Assembly (NCBI RefSeq): GCF_900115555.1
Contig: NZ_FOWX01000002.1
Location: forward strand, 186,001 to 250,000
Direction of reading: 5' to 3'
Source: Pseudomonas borbori
Lineage (GTDB): Bacteria; Pseudomonadota; Gammaproteobacteria; Pseudomonadales; Pseudomonadaceae
Length of the DNA: 64,000 nucleotides
The position numbers and the translations under genes are program-made. Numbering within the stretch: position 1 is the first letter of the stretch; each line of letters starts with the position of its first letter. The notes below the pieces were generated by a model. The model ran no database searches, had not been told where the DNA came from, and saw only the letters and a program-made list of their open reading frames with translations. Of the stretch, positions 50,370-58,655 are shown piece by piece.

Positions 50370-50689
50370 GCCTGCCTGAACTACCCGCCAAGGCCTCGCG
50401 CAGCGAGTTGCGCAAAGCCATGCTGCGCCTGCGCCTGGAAATGCATCGCCAGGAACTGCGCCACGAAACCCTGGTGATGCTGCAACCGCTGCGGCAGGCG
50501 CAGTATCTTGGCAGCCATTGGCGTGAAGAGTTGAGCAAAAGTAACGCACCACTCTGGGTCGCCGGTGGCGCCCTGCTGCTGGCGACCCTGGGCGTACGCC
50601 GCGGCAACTGGCGACGCTGGCTGCGGATTGCCCTGATCGCCTTCCCGCTGCTCAGGCGCAACCCGCCGCGTGAGACCAAAGCCCCATAA
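50366..50689 (+). CDS. small membrane protein in yqjK position
   Basis: A 107-residue basic protein: an Arg/Glu-rich helix (SRSELRKAMLRLRLEMHRQE) and a short hydrophobic segment (APLWVAGGALLLATLGV). Its ATG overlaps the upstream stop (ATGA), so it is coupled to the YqjE-like gene. E. coli has the small gene yqjK here; sequence similarity is weak, so I assign it by position only. Confidence 0.75.
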   Translation: MSLPELPAKASRSELRKAMLRLRLEMHRQELRHETLVMLQPLRQAQYLGSHWREELSKSNAPLWVAGGALLLATLGVRRGNWRRWLRIALIAFPLLRRNPPRETKAP

Positions 50690-50831
50690 GCGAGTGACCG
50701 GCACGCTAGGGCCTGGTTGAGCCATAACCCACTCACGGGTTACGGCGGCTTTGCCCGCTGAAACTTTTCGCCCGGTAACGGGGCACCAGCTAGTCTTGGG
50801 AGACCGAGCTGCAACCCTGGGGCGGTTCTCC

Positions 50832-51761
50832 ATGCCTGTTCATGTCTCCCGCACGCTGGCGATTGCCCTGCTGCCGGCCCTGCTCGCAGGTCTGCCGAGC
50901 AACGCGGCGGAACCGACCTATAGCGCTATCGCAGCGATCCTGCAGAACCGTTGCGTACTCTGCCACAGCGGCCCGCAGGCACCGCTGGGCCTGTCGTTCG
51001 ACAGCCTGGAGCAGCTGCTCGCGGGCAGTCAGCGCGGCCCCGTGGTGCGGCCGGGCGATCCCGCCGGCAGTGAACTGCTCAAGCGCCTCAAGGGTCTCAG
51101 CCTGCCGCGCATGCCGCTGAACGGCCCACCCTTTCTCAGTGCGGCGGAGATCGCCCTGTTCGAGCGCTGGATCGCCGTTGGCCTGCCGCCCGGGGCAGAC
51201 TCTCCTGCGCAGAATACCGGGGCCAAGCGCCCGGCCACACCCTCGCCGCAACCCGGCGAAACGGTGAACTACAGCCATGTCGAGAGGATTCTCAACCAGC
51301 GCTGCGTCAAGTGTCATTCGGCATCCGGGATCATGGGAGCCGCGCCCGAGGGCTATCTGCTGTCGTCCTATGCCGCGACCCTGGCCTACGGCGAGCGCGC
51401 ACGCGTGGTGCCAGGTTCGCCCGGGGCCAGCGAGCTGGTGCGGCGCATCCGTGGACAGGCACGGCCGCGCATGCCTTATGACGGCCCGCCCTTTCTCGAT
51501 GAGAAGGAGATCGCCTTGATCGTCGCCTGGGTCGAGCAAGGCGCCCGCGATGCGCAGGACAAGCTGGCGCCCATGCCCAGCGGGGCGAAGCTGCGCCTGC
51601 ACGGCACGCTAGACGGCAACTGGCGGCTGGACGGGCTGGCACTCAAGGTCAACGCCGCGACCCGCCTCGAGCATTCGCCCCAGGCCGGCGACTATGTGCA
51701 GGTACGCGGCCGCCTGCTGCATGACGGCAGCGTACTCGCCGAGCGGATCAGGCCACGCTGA
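50832..51761 (+). CDS. exported diheme cytochrome c-like protein with C-terminal DUF5666-like domain
   Basis: A 309-residue protein with a signal peptide ending LPSNAAE. Two repeated modules each carry a c-heme site: ILQNRCVLCHSG near residue 40 and ILNQRCVKCHSA near 156. Each is followed by the same MPLNGPPFLSAAEIALFERW / MPYDGPPFLDEKEIALIVAW block, so the protein arose by internal duplication of a Planctomycete-type cytochrome domain. The last 60 residues (KLRLHGTLDGNWRLDGLALK, YVQVRGRL) look like a DUF5666/OB-type domain. Partner and substrate unknown; probably periplasmic electron transfer or sensing. Confidence 0.82.
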   Translation: MPVHVSRTLAIALLPALLAGLPSNAAEPTYSAIAAILQNRCVLCHSGPQAPLGLSFDSLEQLLAGSQRGPVVRPGDPAGSELLKRLKGLSLPRMPLNGPPFLSAAEIALFERWIAVGLPPGADSPAQNTGAKRPATPSPQPGETVNYSHVERILNQRCVKCHSASGIMGAAPEGYLLSSYAATLAYGERARVVPGSPGASELVRRIRGQARPRMPYDGPPFLDEKEIALIVAWVEQGARDAQDKLAPMPSGAKLRLHGTLDGNWRLDGLALKVNAATRLEHSPQAGDYVQVRGRLLHDGSVLAERIRPR

Positions 51762-51789
51762 CGGCCCACGTCAGGGTGGCCCAGGCGCC

Positions 51790-52167
51790 TTATTTGCCGC
51801 GCCAGGCGTCGATACTGAAGGCGCCTGGGCCCTGCACGTAGAGCAGCAGAAAACCGCCGGCCATGGCGAAGTTCTTCATGAACAGGATCATCTGCATCTG
51901 TTCGTCGAAGTTGCGATGAAAGATCACCGCCGCCGCCACGCAGAACACGGCTAGCGCCAGCGCCGCCCAACGGGTGAGAAAACCGAAGATCAGCGCCAGG
52001 CCGCCGCCGACCTCCAGGACGATCACCAACGGCAGCAGCGCACCGGGTACGCCCATGCTTTCCATATAACCCTGCGTGCCGGCGTAGCCGGTGATCTTGC
52101 CGAAGCCGGCGAGCAGGAAAATATGCGCGAGAAACAACCGGGCGAGCAAGACGATTGCATTGTTCAT
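51790..52167 (-). CDS. DoxX-family membrane protein
   Basis: A 125-residue, four-helix inner-membrane protein of the DoxX family: ARLFLAHIFLLAGFGKITGY at the start, LPLVIVLEVGGGLALIFGFL, and the final helix NFAMAGGFLLLYVQGPGAF. Roles suggested for relatives include thiosulfate:quinone oxidoreduction and redox stress defence. GAGGTGGG precedes the ATG. Two identical 15-bp palindromes lie just upstream (52181-52219), so the gene is probably controlled by a dedicated regulator that is not adjacent. Confidence 0.88.
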   Translation of the reverse strand: MNNAIVLLARLFLAHIFLLAGFGKITGYAGTQGYMESMGVPGALLPLVIVLEVGGGLALIFGFLTRWAALALAVFCVAAAVIFHRNFDEQMQMILFMKNFAMAGGFLLLYVQGPGAFSIDAWRGK

Positions 52168-52470
52168 ACACCCACCTCTAAAGCGGAAACCGCTTCATTC
52201 AGTGAAGCGGAAACCGCTTCATCCAGCATCTGACATCGAGGCCACCGAACTGCGTTGGTGGTTCCATTCATAGAGTAGGGGTGCAACCGACTCCAAGATT
52301 CCCTGCGCACCCTGGTTTGACCTTAGCAACGCTATACCCGGCCCGCCAGCCGCACATGAATCGTGCCAATGCCCCAGGCGTTGCCCACCTGCCGCCGAGT
52401 TTGGACTTGCAGACAACCGCACGAACCCCGAAGCTAGGGGCCATCTGCCACTGAATGGCGAGGACCGGCC
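52168..52470. other. 303-bp region between doxX-like gene and dgt
   Basis: It contains the tandem palindromes at 52181-52219 and otherwise nothing that I can identify. Promoters for both divergent genes are expected here. Confidence 0.5.
52181..52219 (-). promoter_or_regulatory. tandem 15-bp operator-like palindromes upstream of doxX-like gene
   Basis: AAGCGGAAACCGCTT occurs at 52181-52195 and again at 52205-52219, centre-to-centre 24 bp. Each is a perfect 6-bp dyad around AAA. The near copy ends 14 bp before the ATG. The arrangement suits binding of two repressor dimers. Confidence 0.7.
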
Positions 52471-53802
52471 TTGGACTGGCAAGCACTGCTCAACCGCGAA
52501 CGCCTCGGCAAGCCAACGCACAGCGCCGACGAACTGGGCCGCAGCCCGTTTCACAAAGACCATGACCGGATCATCTTCTCCGGCGCCTTTCGCCGCCTGG
52601 GGCGCAAGACCCAGGTGCACCCGGTGTCGAGCAACGACCATATCCACACACGCCTGACCCATTCGCTGGAAGTCAGCTGCGTCGGCCGCTCGCTGGGCAT
52701 GCGCGTGGGCGAGATGATTCGCACGGAGCTGCCCGACTGGTGCGGGCCGAGCGACCTGGGCATGGTCGTGCAGTCGGCGTGCCTGGCCCATGACATCGGC
52801 AACCCGCCGTTCGGCCATTCCGGCGAGGATGCGATTCGTCACTGGTTCCAGCAGGCCGCCGGGCGTGGCTGGCTGGATGCCATGAGCGAGGCCGAGCGCA
52901 GCGACTTTCTCAGTTTCGAAGGCAACGCCCAGGGCTTTCGCGTGCTCACCCAACTGGAATACCACCAGTTCGACGGCGGCACACGGCTGACCTACGCGAC
53001 CCTCGGCACCTACCTGAAATACCCCTGGACCGCGCGTCACGCCGAGGCGCTCGGCTACAAGAAACACAAGTTCGGCTGCTACCAGAGCGAACTGCCGCTG
53101 CTCGAGCAGATCGCCCACAAGCTCGGCCTGCCGCAACTGGAGGAACAGCGCTGGGCGCGCCACCCGCTGGTCTATCTGATGGAGGCGGCAGACGACATCT
53201 GCTACGGCCTGATCGACCTGGAAGACGGTCTGGAAATGGAGCTGCTCGATTACAGCGAAGTCGAGGCGCTGCTGCTCGACCTGGTCGGCGACGACCTGCC
53301 GGAAACCTACCGCCAGCTCGGCCCGCTGGACTCCAAGCGGCGCAAGCTGGCGATCCTGCGCGGCAAGGCCATCGAACACCTGACCAACGCCGCCGCCCAC
53401 GCCTTCGTCGAGCAACAGGGCGCACTGCTGGCCGGTACCTTGCCGGGCGACCTGGTCGAGCACATGCACGGTCCAGCCAAGCACTGCGTGCAAAGCGCCA
53501 AGGCCATGGCGCGGGAGAAGATCTTCCAGGACAAGCGCAAGACCCTGCACGAGATCGGCGCCTACACCACCCTGGAAATACTCCTCAACGCCTTCTGTGG
53601 CGCCGCGCTGGAGCAGCATGGTGGGCGCACGCCATCATTCAAGAACCGGCGCATTCTCGACCTGCTCGGCAATAACGCGCCCGATCCGAACTGGCCGCTG
53701 TACAGATCCTTTCTGCGCATGATCGACTTTATCGCCGGCATGACCGACAGCTACGCTACTGAAATGGCCCGAGAAATGACGGGACGTTCAAGCCCGGTGT
53801 AA
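52471..53802 (+). CDS. dgt: deoxyguanosinetriphosphate triphosphohydrolase-like protein
   Basis: A 443-residue HD-domain dNTPase releasing triphosphate from dGTP. Markers are [18 protein letters not shown] near residue 59, the HD pair in [18 protein letters not shown], and [19 protein letters not shown]. The only good start is the TTG at 52471 ([15 protein letters not shown]), with GAGGA six bases upstream. The Pseudomonas protein at this place is nearly identical in motif order. The next gene begins 3 bp after the stop. Confidence 0.93.
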   Translation: MDWQALLNRERLGKPTHSADELGRSPFHKDHDRIIFSGAFRRLGRKTQVHPVSSNDHIHTRLTHSLEVSCVGRSLGMRVGEMIRTELPDWCGPSDLGMVVQSACLAHDIGNPPFGHSGEDAIRHWFQQAAGRGWLDAMSEAERSDFLSFEGNAQGFRVLTQLEYHQFDGGTRLTYATLGTYLKYPWTARHAEALGYKKHKFGCYQSELPLLEQIAHKLGLPQLEEQRWARHPLVYLMEAADDICYGLIDLEDGLEMELLDYSEVEALLLDLVGDDLPETYRQLGPLDSKRRKLAILRGKAIEHLTNAAAHAFVEQQGALLAGTLPGDLVEHMHGPAKHCVQSAKAMAREKIFQDKRKTLHEIGAYTTLEILLNAFCGAALEQHGGRTPSFKNRRILDLLGNNAPDPNWPLYRSFLRMIDFIAGMTDSYATEMAREMTGRSSPV

Positions 53803-53805
53803 TCC

Positions 53806-54870
53806 ATGAAAAGCGTTGTGCAGAAAACCTTCAGCTGGCATGCCGGACCGCCGGCCTGGGGGCCAGCCATGGTCGCCGGCTTCGGCTGCGCCCTGCCCTT
53901 GCTGCTGGGCCTGTTCAGTGCCCACCCGGGGTTTCTCTGGGCCTCGGTCGGCGCCTTTCAGGCCGCCCAGGCCAACCCCCTGCACCGCCTGGGCATGCTG
54001 CGCATGTTGATGCTCATCGGCCTCGGCGCCTGCAGCGCCGGCCTGGGGTTCTGGGCGGCCAACGATCCGCTGATCAGCTTGGGCCTGTTCGGCACCTTCG
54101 GCTTCCTGCTCGCCTGGCTGCAACGCTTCGGTAGCGAGGCGGGCAAACTGGGCATCGGTTTGGCCGTCTGTCTGTGCCTGGGTCAAGGCCAGCAAGGTCT
54201 CGGCAATCTGAATAACCCCTTCGCCATCGCCATGCTGTTCATCCTCGGCGGTCTCTGGGTGATGCTCCTGGCGTTCGGCCTGCGCGGCATGCATGGCCTG
54301 CGCATGTGGCCGTACATGCCACGCTTCGTCAGCCTGCTCAAAGTGCTCAAACGCCACGCCAAGCGCCTGCCGCGGCAGCAGTGGCGCCTGCATGCACTGA
54401 CTTGCACCCTGGCCTTCTCGCTTGCCGGCATGGTCGTCAACCTGGCCGGCCTGGAGCGCGGCTACTGGTTGACCCTGACCGTGGCGACCACCCTGCAGTT
54501 GGAATTCCAGGGCAGCCTGGTGCGCGCCCTGCAGTCGAGCCTGGCCAGCCTGGCTGCTGCCGGGTTATTGATTTTGCTCGGGCACAGCCTGCAGGATCCG
54601 CCGCTGATGGTCGCCACCTTGCTGCCCCTGATCGCCCTTAGCCGCGCGCTGCAAGCCAACCACTACGGTTTGTTCGTGCTGCAAACCAGCGTCTGCTTCG
54701 TGCTGCTCGCCGAGAGCCTCGCACAGGACTGGCACCTTGCCCAGGTGCGCTTGCTCAACGCCCTGTTCGGCGTGGTGCTGGCACTGGCCGTCGCCCTACT
54801 GGTGCATGGCCTGCGCCAGTTGCTGGGAAAACGAGCAAAACGCATTGCCACGCCTCACCAGACCCCTTGA
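53806..54870 (+). CDS. FUSC-family inner membrane protein
   Basis: A 354-residue protein with about ten hydrophobic helices and a short cytosolic loop in the middle (RFVSLLKVLKRHAKRLPRQQ). The second half starts ALTCTLAFSLAGMVVNLAGL, then ERGYWLTLTVATTLQLEF, the FUSC-type repeat seen in YccS and fusaric-acid-resistance pumps. It is shorter than YccS and lacks a large cytosolic domain. Substrate unknown. It starts 3 bp after dgt and is probably co-transcribed. Confidence 0.82.
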   Translation: MKSVVQKTFSWHAGPPAWGPAMVAGFGCALPLLLGLFSAHPGFLWASVGAFQAAQANPLHRLGMLRMLMLIGLGACSAGLGFWAANDPLISLGLFGTFGFLLAWLQRFGSEAGKLGIGLAVCLCLGQGQQGLGNLNNPFAIAMLFILGGLWVMLLAFGLRGMHGLRMWPYMPRFVSLLKVLKRHAKRLPRQQWRLHALTCTLAFSLAGMVVNLAGLERGYWLTLTVATTLQLEFQGSLVRALQSSLASLAAAGLLILLGHSLQDPPLMVATLLPLIALSRALQANHYGLFVLQTSVCFVLLAESLAQDWHLAQVRLLNALFGVVLALAVALLVHGLRQLLGKRAKRIATPHQTP

Positions 54871-55003
54871 ATCGAGCCGACGCATATACGCACAGTCGCT
54901 CTAAGTAGAAATATTCTTATGAATAATCGCTTTTAGTCGGCAAGCCTGCAGCCCCTTCACTATGCTTGCTGGGTCCGCAGCGCACTTCACGGAGAGACGC
55001 GCT

Positions 55004-57955
55004 ATGCCCAGTAGGCCCCGCGACCGTCGCTTTCCCCTGCACGTCCATATCAGCGTTCTATTCACCTTGCTGTTGTTGCTGACCGGCGTGGTGCTGGGGC
55101 TGTTCAACTACCGACAGAACTCCCAGATCATAGTTTCCAGCAGCGCCAAGCTGTTCGAGCGCATCCAGCAGGATGTGCAGAAGGACCTCCTCCACACCTA
55201 CCAACCGATCCGCCACTTGCTCAGCCTGCTGGTGTTGGACAGCACCACCCAGGCGAACGATCTGCAGGGACGCCTGGCGCTGCTCGAACCCTTGGCTCAG
55301 GCTCTGCGCGACAATCCCAAACTGGCCTCGCTGTACCTCGGTTATGCCGACGGCGATTTCTTCATGGTGCGGCCGCTGCGCAGCGATGCCGTCAAGCAGC
55401 TGCTCGACGCCCCCGACGAGGCGGCCTATCAGGTCTGGTCGATCGAGCGCAGCGCAACCGCTGTCGAAGCCAATTACCTGTTCTTCGACGATTCGCTGAA
55501 CCTGATCGAGCAACGTCGGCGCCCGCGGGAGGACTTCGATCCGCGCAGCCGCAGCTGGTACCAGAGCGCCCGCGCCGACAGCGGCCAGATCACCACCGCA
55601 CCTTATGTGTTCTTCTCCACCCAGGAAGTCGGCACCACTCTGGCCAGGCGCGCAGGGCAGACCACGGTGCTGGCCGCCGACCTGACCCTGGCCGACCTCT
55701 CCGCAACCCTGGCCCAGCACCAGGTCACAGCCAACAGCGAAGTCATCCTGTTTGACGCCAGTGGCAACGCCGTGGCCTACCCCGACAGCACGCGCCTGGT
55801 GATGATGCATAACGGCGCACCACATCTGACTCCGGCACGCGACCTCAGCCCCGCACTCGCGGCCCTGCTCGCCGATGGCCTGGATGACCAGCGACAGGAC
55901 GTGATGGAGCTGGGCAAGCAGCGCTGGGTAATATCGCGCAGCCAGCTGCAGGAAGGTGGACCGCAAGGCCTGCACCTGGCGCTCCTGGTGCCGGAAGACG
56001 AACTGCTGGCCGACGCCTACCGCATCCGCTGGCAAGGCGCGCTGGTCACCCTGACCACCCTGCTGCTGTGTCTGCCACTGGGCTGGCTGACCTCGCGCCT
56101 CGTGGCCAGGCCGCTCAAGGCGCTGGTGCTGGAGGCCGAGGCGATCCGTCGCTTCGACTTCGACTACCCCGCCAGCGGGCGCTCGCCGGTACTGGAAGTG
56201 GATCAACTGGCCGAGTCCATGGCGCGAATGAAGGAGACCATTTCCAGTTTCCTCGACATCGCCGCCAGCCTCTCCGCCGAAACCCGTTTCGATACCCTGC
56301 TCAAGCGCGTGCTGGAAGAAACCGTGGCCATCAGTGCGGCCCATGGCGGCCTGATCTACCTGATCGACGCCGACAACGGACGCCTGGAGCCTCATGGCCT
56401 GTTTCTCGGCGGCACCCAGCACAGCCTCGGCAAGCACGCCATACCCGGCTACGACAAGGTCACCGGCGAACTGCCCGCGTGGCTGCAACAACCGGCCAGC
56501 GGCGGCGCCAGCACGGTCAGCTCGATCGGCTTCGACCAGGCCGGCGACTACCGGAGTCTGCTGCAAACCCTCGACAGTCCGCGCGCACACCTGGTTTCCA
56601 CCGGCCTGCACAACCGCCAGGGCGATACCCTCGGGGTGCTGGTGCTGTTGCACTGCGACCGAGGCGAGCCATCCGATCTGGCCATGCAGAGCCCAGAGCG
56701 CGTGGCATTCGTCGAGGCGGTTTCCGGCGTCGCTGCGCTGTGCATCGAAAGCCAGCGCCTGCTGGAACGACAGAAACAGCTGCTCAATGCCTTTATCCAA
56801 CTTATTGCCGGCGCCATCGACGCCAAGAGCCCCTATACCGGCGGCCACTGCCAGCGCGTGCCGGAGATCACCCTGATGCTTGCCCGCGCAGCGGCGGACA
56901 GCGACGAAGCGGCCTTTCGCGACTATCGACCCAGCGCCGAGGAATGGGAGGCGTTGCATATCGCTGCCTGGCTGCACGATTGTGGCAAGGTCACCACCCC
57001 CGAATACGTGGTGGACAAGGCGACCAAGCTGGAGACGCTCTACGACCGCATCCATGAGGTGCGCATGCGTTTCGAAGTACTCAAGCGCGACGCCTGGATC
57101 GCCTACTGGCAAGGCTGTGCGCAGGCTGGCGATCTGGCGCAGTTGGCCGCCCTGCGCGATGAAATGCTAGCCACCCTGGACGAGGAGTTCGCCTTCGTCG
57201 CGCGCAGCAACCTGGGCGGCGAAACCATGGCTGACACGGATCTGGCGCGCCTGCAACAGATCGCCAAGCGCACCTGGACCCGTACCCTCGACGATCGCCT
57301 CGGCCTGTCCTGGGAAGAAGCCAAACGCCATGAACGGCGGCCAGCACCGAGCCTGCCAGTCGAGGAGCCGTTGCTGGCCGACAAGCCCGAGCATCTGATC
57401 GAGCGCCCTGCCGCGGAAATCATCCCGCCCGACAACCCCTGGGGCTTCAAGCTCGAGGTTCCCGAACACAAATTCAACCGTGGCGAGTTGTACAACCTGA
57501 GCATCGGCCGCGGCACCCTGACGGGCGAGGAACGCTACATCATCAACCACCACATCGTGCAGACCATCCGCATGCTCGAGCACCTGCCCTTCCCGCCCCA
57601 CTTGCGCAACGTCGCGGAGATCGCCGGCGGTCATCACGAAAAAATGGATGGCAGCGGCTACCCGAAACGCCTGCGCCGCGAGCAAATGAGCCTGCCGGCA
57701 CGCATGATGGCAATCGCCGATATTTTCGAGGCATTGACCGCGGTGGATCGGCCCTACAAGAAGGGCAAGCTGCTCTCGGAGTCGCTACACATCATGGCCG
57801 ACATGTGCAAAAACGCGCACATCGACCCGCAACTGTTTGGCTTGTTCGTGCGTACAAAAATCTATCGGCACTACGCCGAACGCTTCATGCAAGCGCAGCA
57901 GATCGATGAGGTAGACGAGCACGCCGTGCTGACGAGAGCCGGGCTGGCTGGCTAG
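55004..57955 (+). CDS. membrane sensor with HAMP, GAF and split HD-GYP domain
   Basis: A 983-residue protein. One helix at 10-35 (VHISVLFTLLLLLTGVVLGL) and a second near 350 bracket a dCache-like periplasmic sensor (SWYQSARADSGQITTAPYVF). Then come HAMP, a GAF domain (about 430-590) and HD-GYP. The HD motif is H658-D659 in AAWLHDCGKVTTPEYV, and the GYP motif starts at H877 in HHEKMDGSGYP. Between them is an extra segment of about 170 residues before GEERYIINHH (841). HD-GYP proteins hydrolyse cyclic-di-GMP; metal ligands appear intact. GGAGAG precedes the ATG 55004. Confidence 0.9.
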   Translation: MPSRPRDRRFPLHVHISVLFTLLLLLTGVVLGLFNYRQNSQIIVSSSAKLFERIQQDVQKDLLHTYQPIRHLLSLLVLDSTTQANDLQGRLALLEPLAQALRDNPKLASLYLGYADGDFFMVRPLRSDAVKQLLDAPDEAAYQVWSIERSATAVEANYLFFDDSLNLIEQRRRPREDFDPRSRSWYQSARADSGQITTAPYVFFSTQEVGTTLARRAGQTTVLAADLTLADLSATLAQHQVTANSEVILFDASGNAVAYPDSTRLVMMHNGAPHLTPARDLSPALAALLADGLDDQRQDVMELGKQRWVISRSQLQEGGPQGLHLALLVPEDELLADAYRIRWQGALVTLTTLLLCLPLGWLTSRLVARPLKALVLEAEAIRRFDFDYPASGRSPVLEVDQLAESMARMKETISSFLDIAASLSAETRFDTLLKRVLEETVAISAAHGGLIYLIDADNGRLEPHGLFLGGTQHSLGKHAIPGYDKVTGELPAWLQQPASGGASTVSSIGFDQAGDYRSLLQTLDSPRAHLVSTGLHNRQGDTLGVLVLLHCDRGEPSDLAMQSPERVAFVEAVSGVAALCIESQRLLERQKQLLNAFIQLIAGAIDAKSPYTGGHCQRVPEITLMLARAAADSDEAAFRDYRPSAEEWEALHIAAWLHDCGKVTTPEYVVDKATKLETLYDRIHEVRMRFEVLKRDAWIAYWQGCAQAGDLAQLAALRDEMLATLDEEFAFVARSNLGGETMADTDLARLQQIAKRTWTRTLDDRLGLSWEEAKRHERRPAPSLPVEEPLLADKPEHLIERPAAEIIPPDNPWGFKLEVPEHKFNRGELYNLSIGRGTLTGEERYIINHHIVQTIRMLEHLPFPPHLRNVAEIAGGHHEKMDGSGYPKRLRREQMSLPARMMAIADIFEALTAVDRPYKKGKLLSESLHIMADMCKNAHIDPQLFGLFVRTKIYRHYAERFMQAQQIDEVDEHAVLTRAGLAG

Positions 57956-58001
57956 CAGGCAGGGCTGTGGAGATTACGAAGGGAGGTTGCAGCGAAACCG
58001 C

Positions 58002-58013
58002 GGGGGGGGGGGG
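58002..58013. repeat. 12-base G homopolymer
   Basis: A run of 12 G follows the HD-GYP stop by about 45 bp, in non-coding sequence. The length could vary by slippage or reflect a sequencing ambiguity. Confidence 0.6.
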
Positions 58014-58030
58014 TACAAGCGCAAAGCAAC

Positions 58031-58055
58031 GGCCGGGCATGCAACATGCCCGGCC
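58031..58055. terminator. strong hairpin between the HD-GYP gene and yggL-like gene
   Basis: GGCCGGGCATG and CATGCCCGGCC form an 11-bp perfect stem with a 3-base loop between convergent genes. A T-tract is weak on both strands. Confidence 0.6.
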
Positions 58056-58063
58056 GGCAGACA

Positions 58064-58408
58064 TCAGGCAGGCGTATTGATAGCGCTGTCCGGATACCAG
58101 ACGTCCATCAGCGGGCTGACGGTAATGTCGACCAGCTCATCACGACCTTTCAACCAGGCTTCGACCTGGGCACGCTGCTCTTCGCTGACCGAGCCACGCT
58201 TGGCCAGACATACCAGACCATAGTCATCGCCACCGACATAACCAAGACCGTTGGCGGTCATGGCGTCACGCAGGAACTGCTCGAGGAAGGCGTCAATGGC
58301 CTCTTCGGCCAGATCGTCTTTGAAGTTCAGGTTCAGCTCAAAACCCAGCTCCTGGAATTCATCCACGCAGAGTTTTTTGCGCAGACGGCGGGAACGGTTA
58401 GTAGCCAT
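58064..58408 (-). CDS. YggL-family (DUF469) protein
   Basis: A 114-residue protein with a basic start (MATNRSRRLRKKLCVDEFQE), then GFELNLNFKDDLAEEAIDAF and VSEEQRAQVEAWLKGRDELV, the YggL pattern. E. coli YggL associates with the 50S ribosomal subunit. The ATG at 58408 has GAGGA seven bases upstream; the longer frame to 58522 is not coding. It is divergent from dacB. Confidence 0.87.
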   Translation of the reverse strand: MATNRSRRLRKKLCVDEFQELGFELNLNFKDDLAEEAIDAFLEQFLRDAMTANGLGYVGGDDYGLVCLAKRGSVSEEQRAQVEAWLKGRDELVDITVSPLMDVWYPDSAINTPA

Positions 58409-58655
58409 GGAACAATCCTCAAAAGTGATAACGCGCGGCACTTTAGCAGCTTGCCGTACGAATTGCCCGCCTCTCTGCCAGCCAGGCGACAGACGCCGCG
58501 CAAATAAAGTCGCTGATTGCATCCCTACACCGGTCGCCGGGCGACGCAGGCATGACGTCCCTGATGCATAATGTGCGGCAATTCACAAAACCTCGACGGG
58601 ATCAGCCGTACATGCCTCGCGCCAGCTCCACCTCTCGCCTGAAGGGTATCCGCCC

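Noticed and set aside
55058..57112. 684-codon open frame on the minus strand opposite the HD-GYP gene
   Set aside because: It is the mirror of a GC-rich coding frame; the plus-strand protein has clear domains and the minus-strand one has none.
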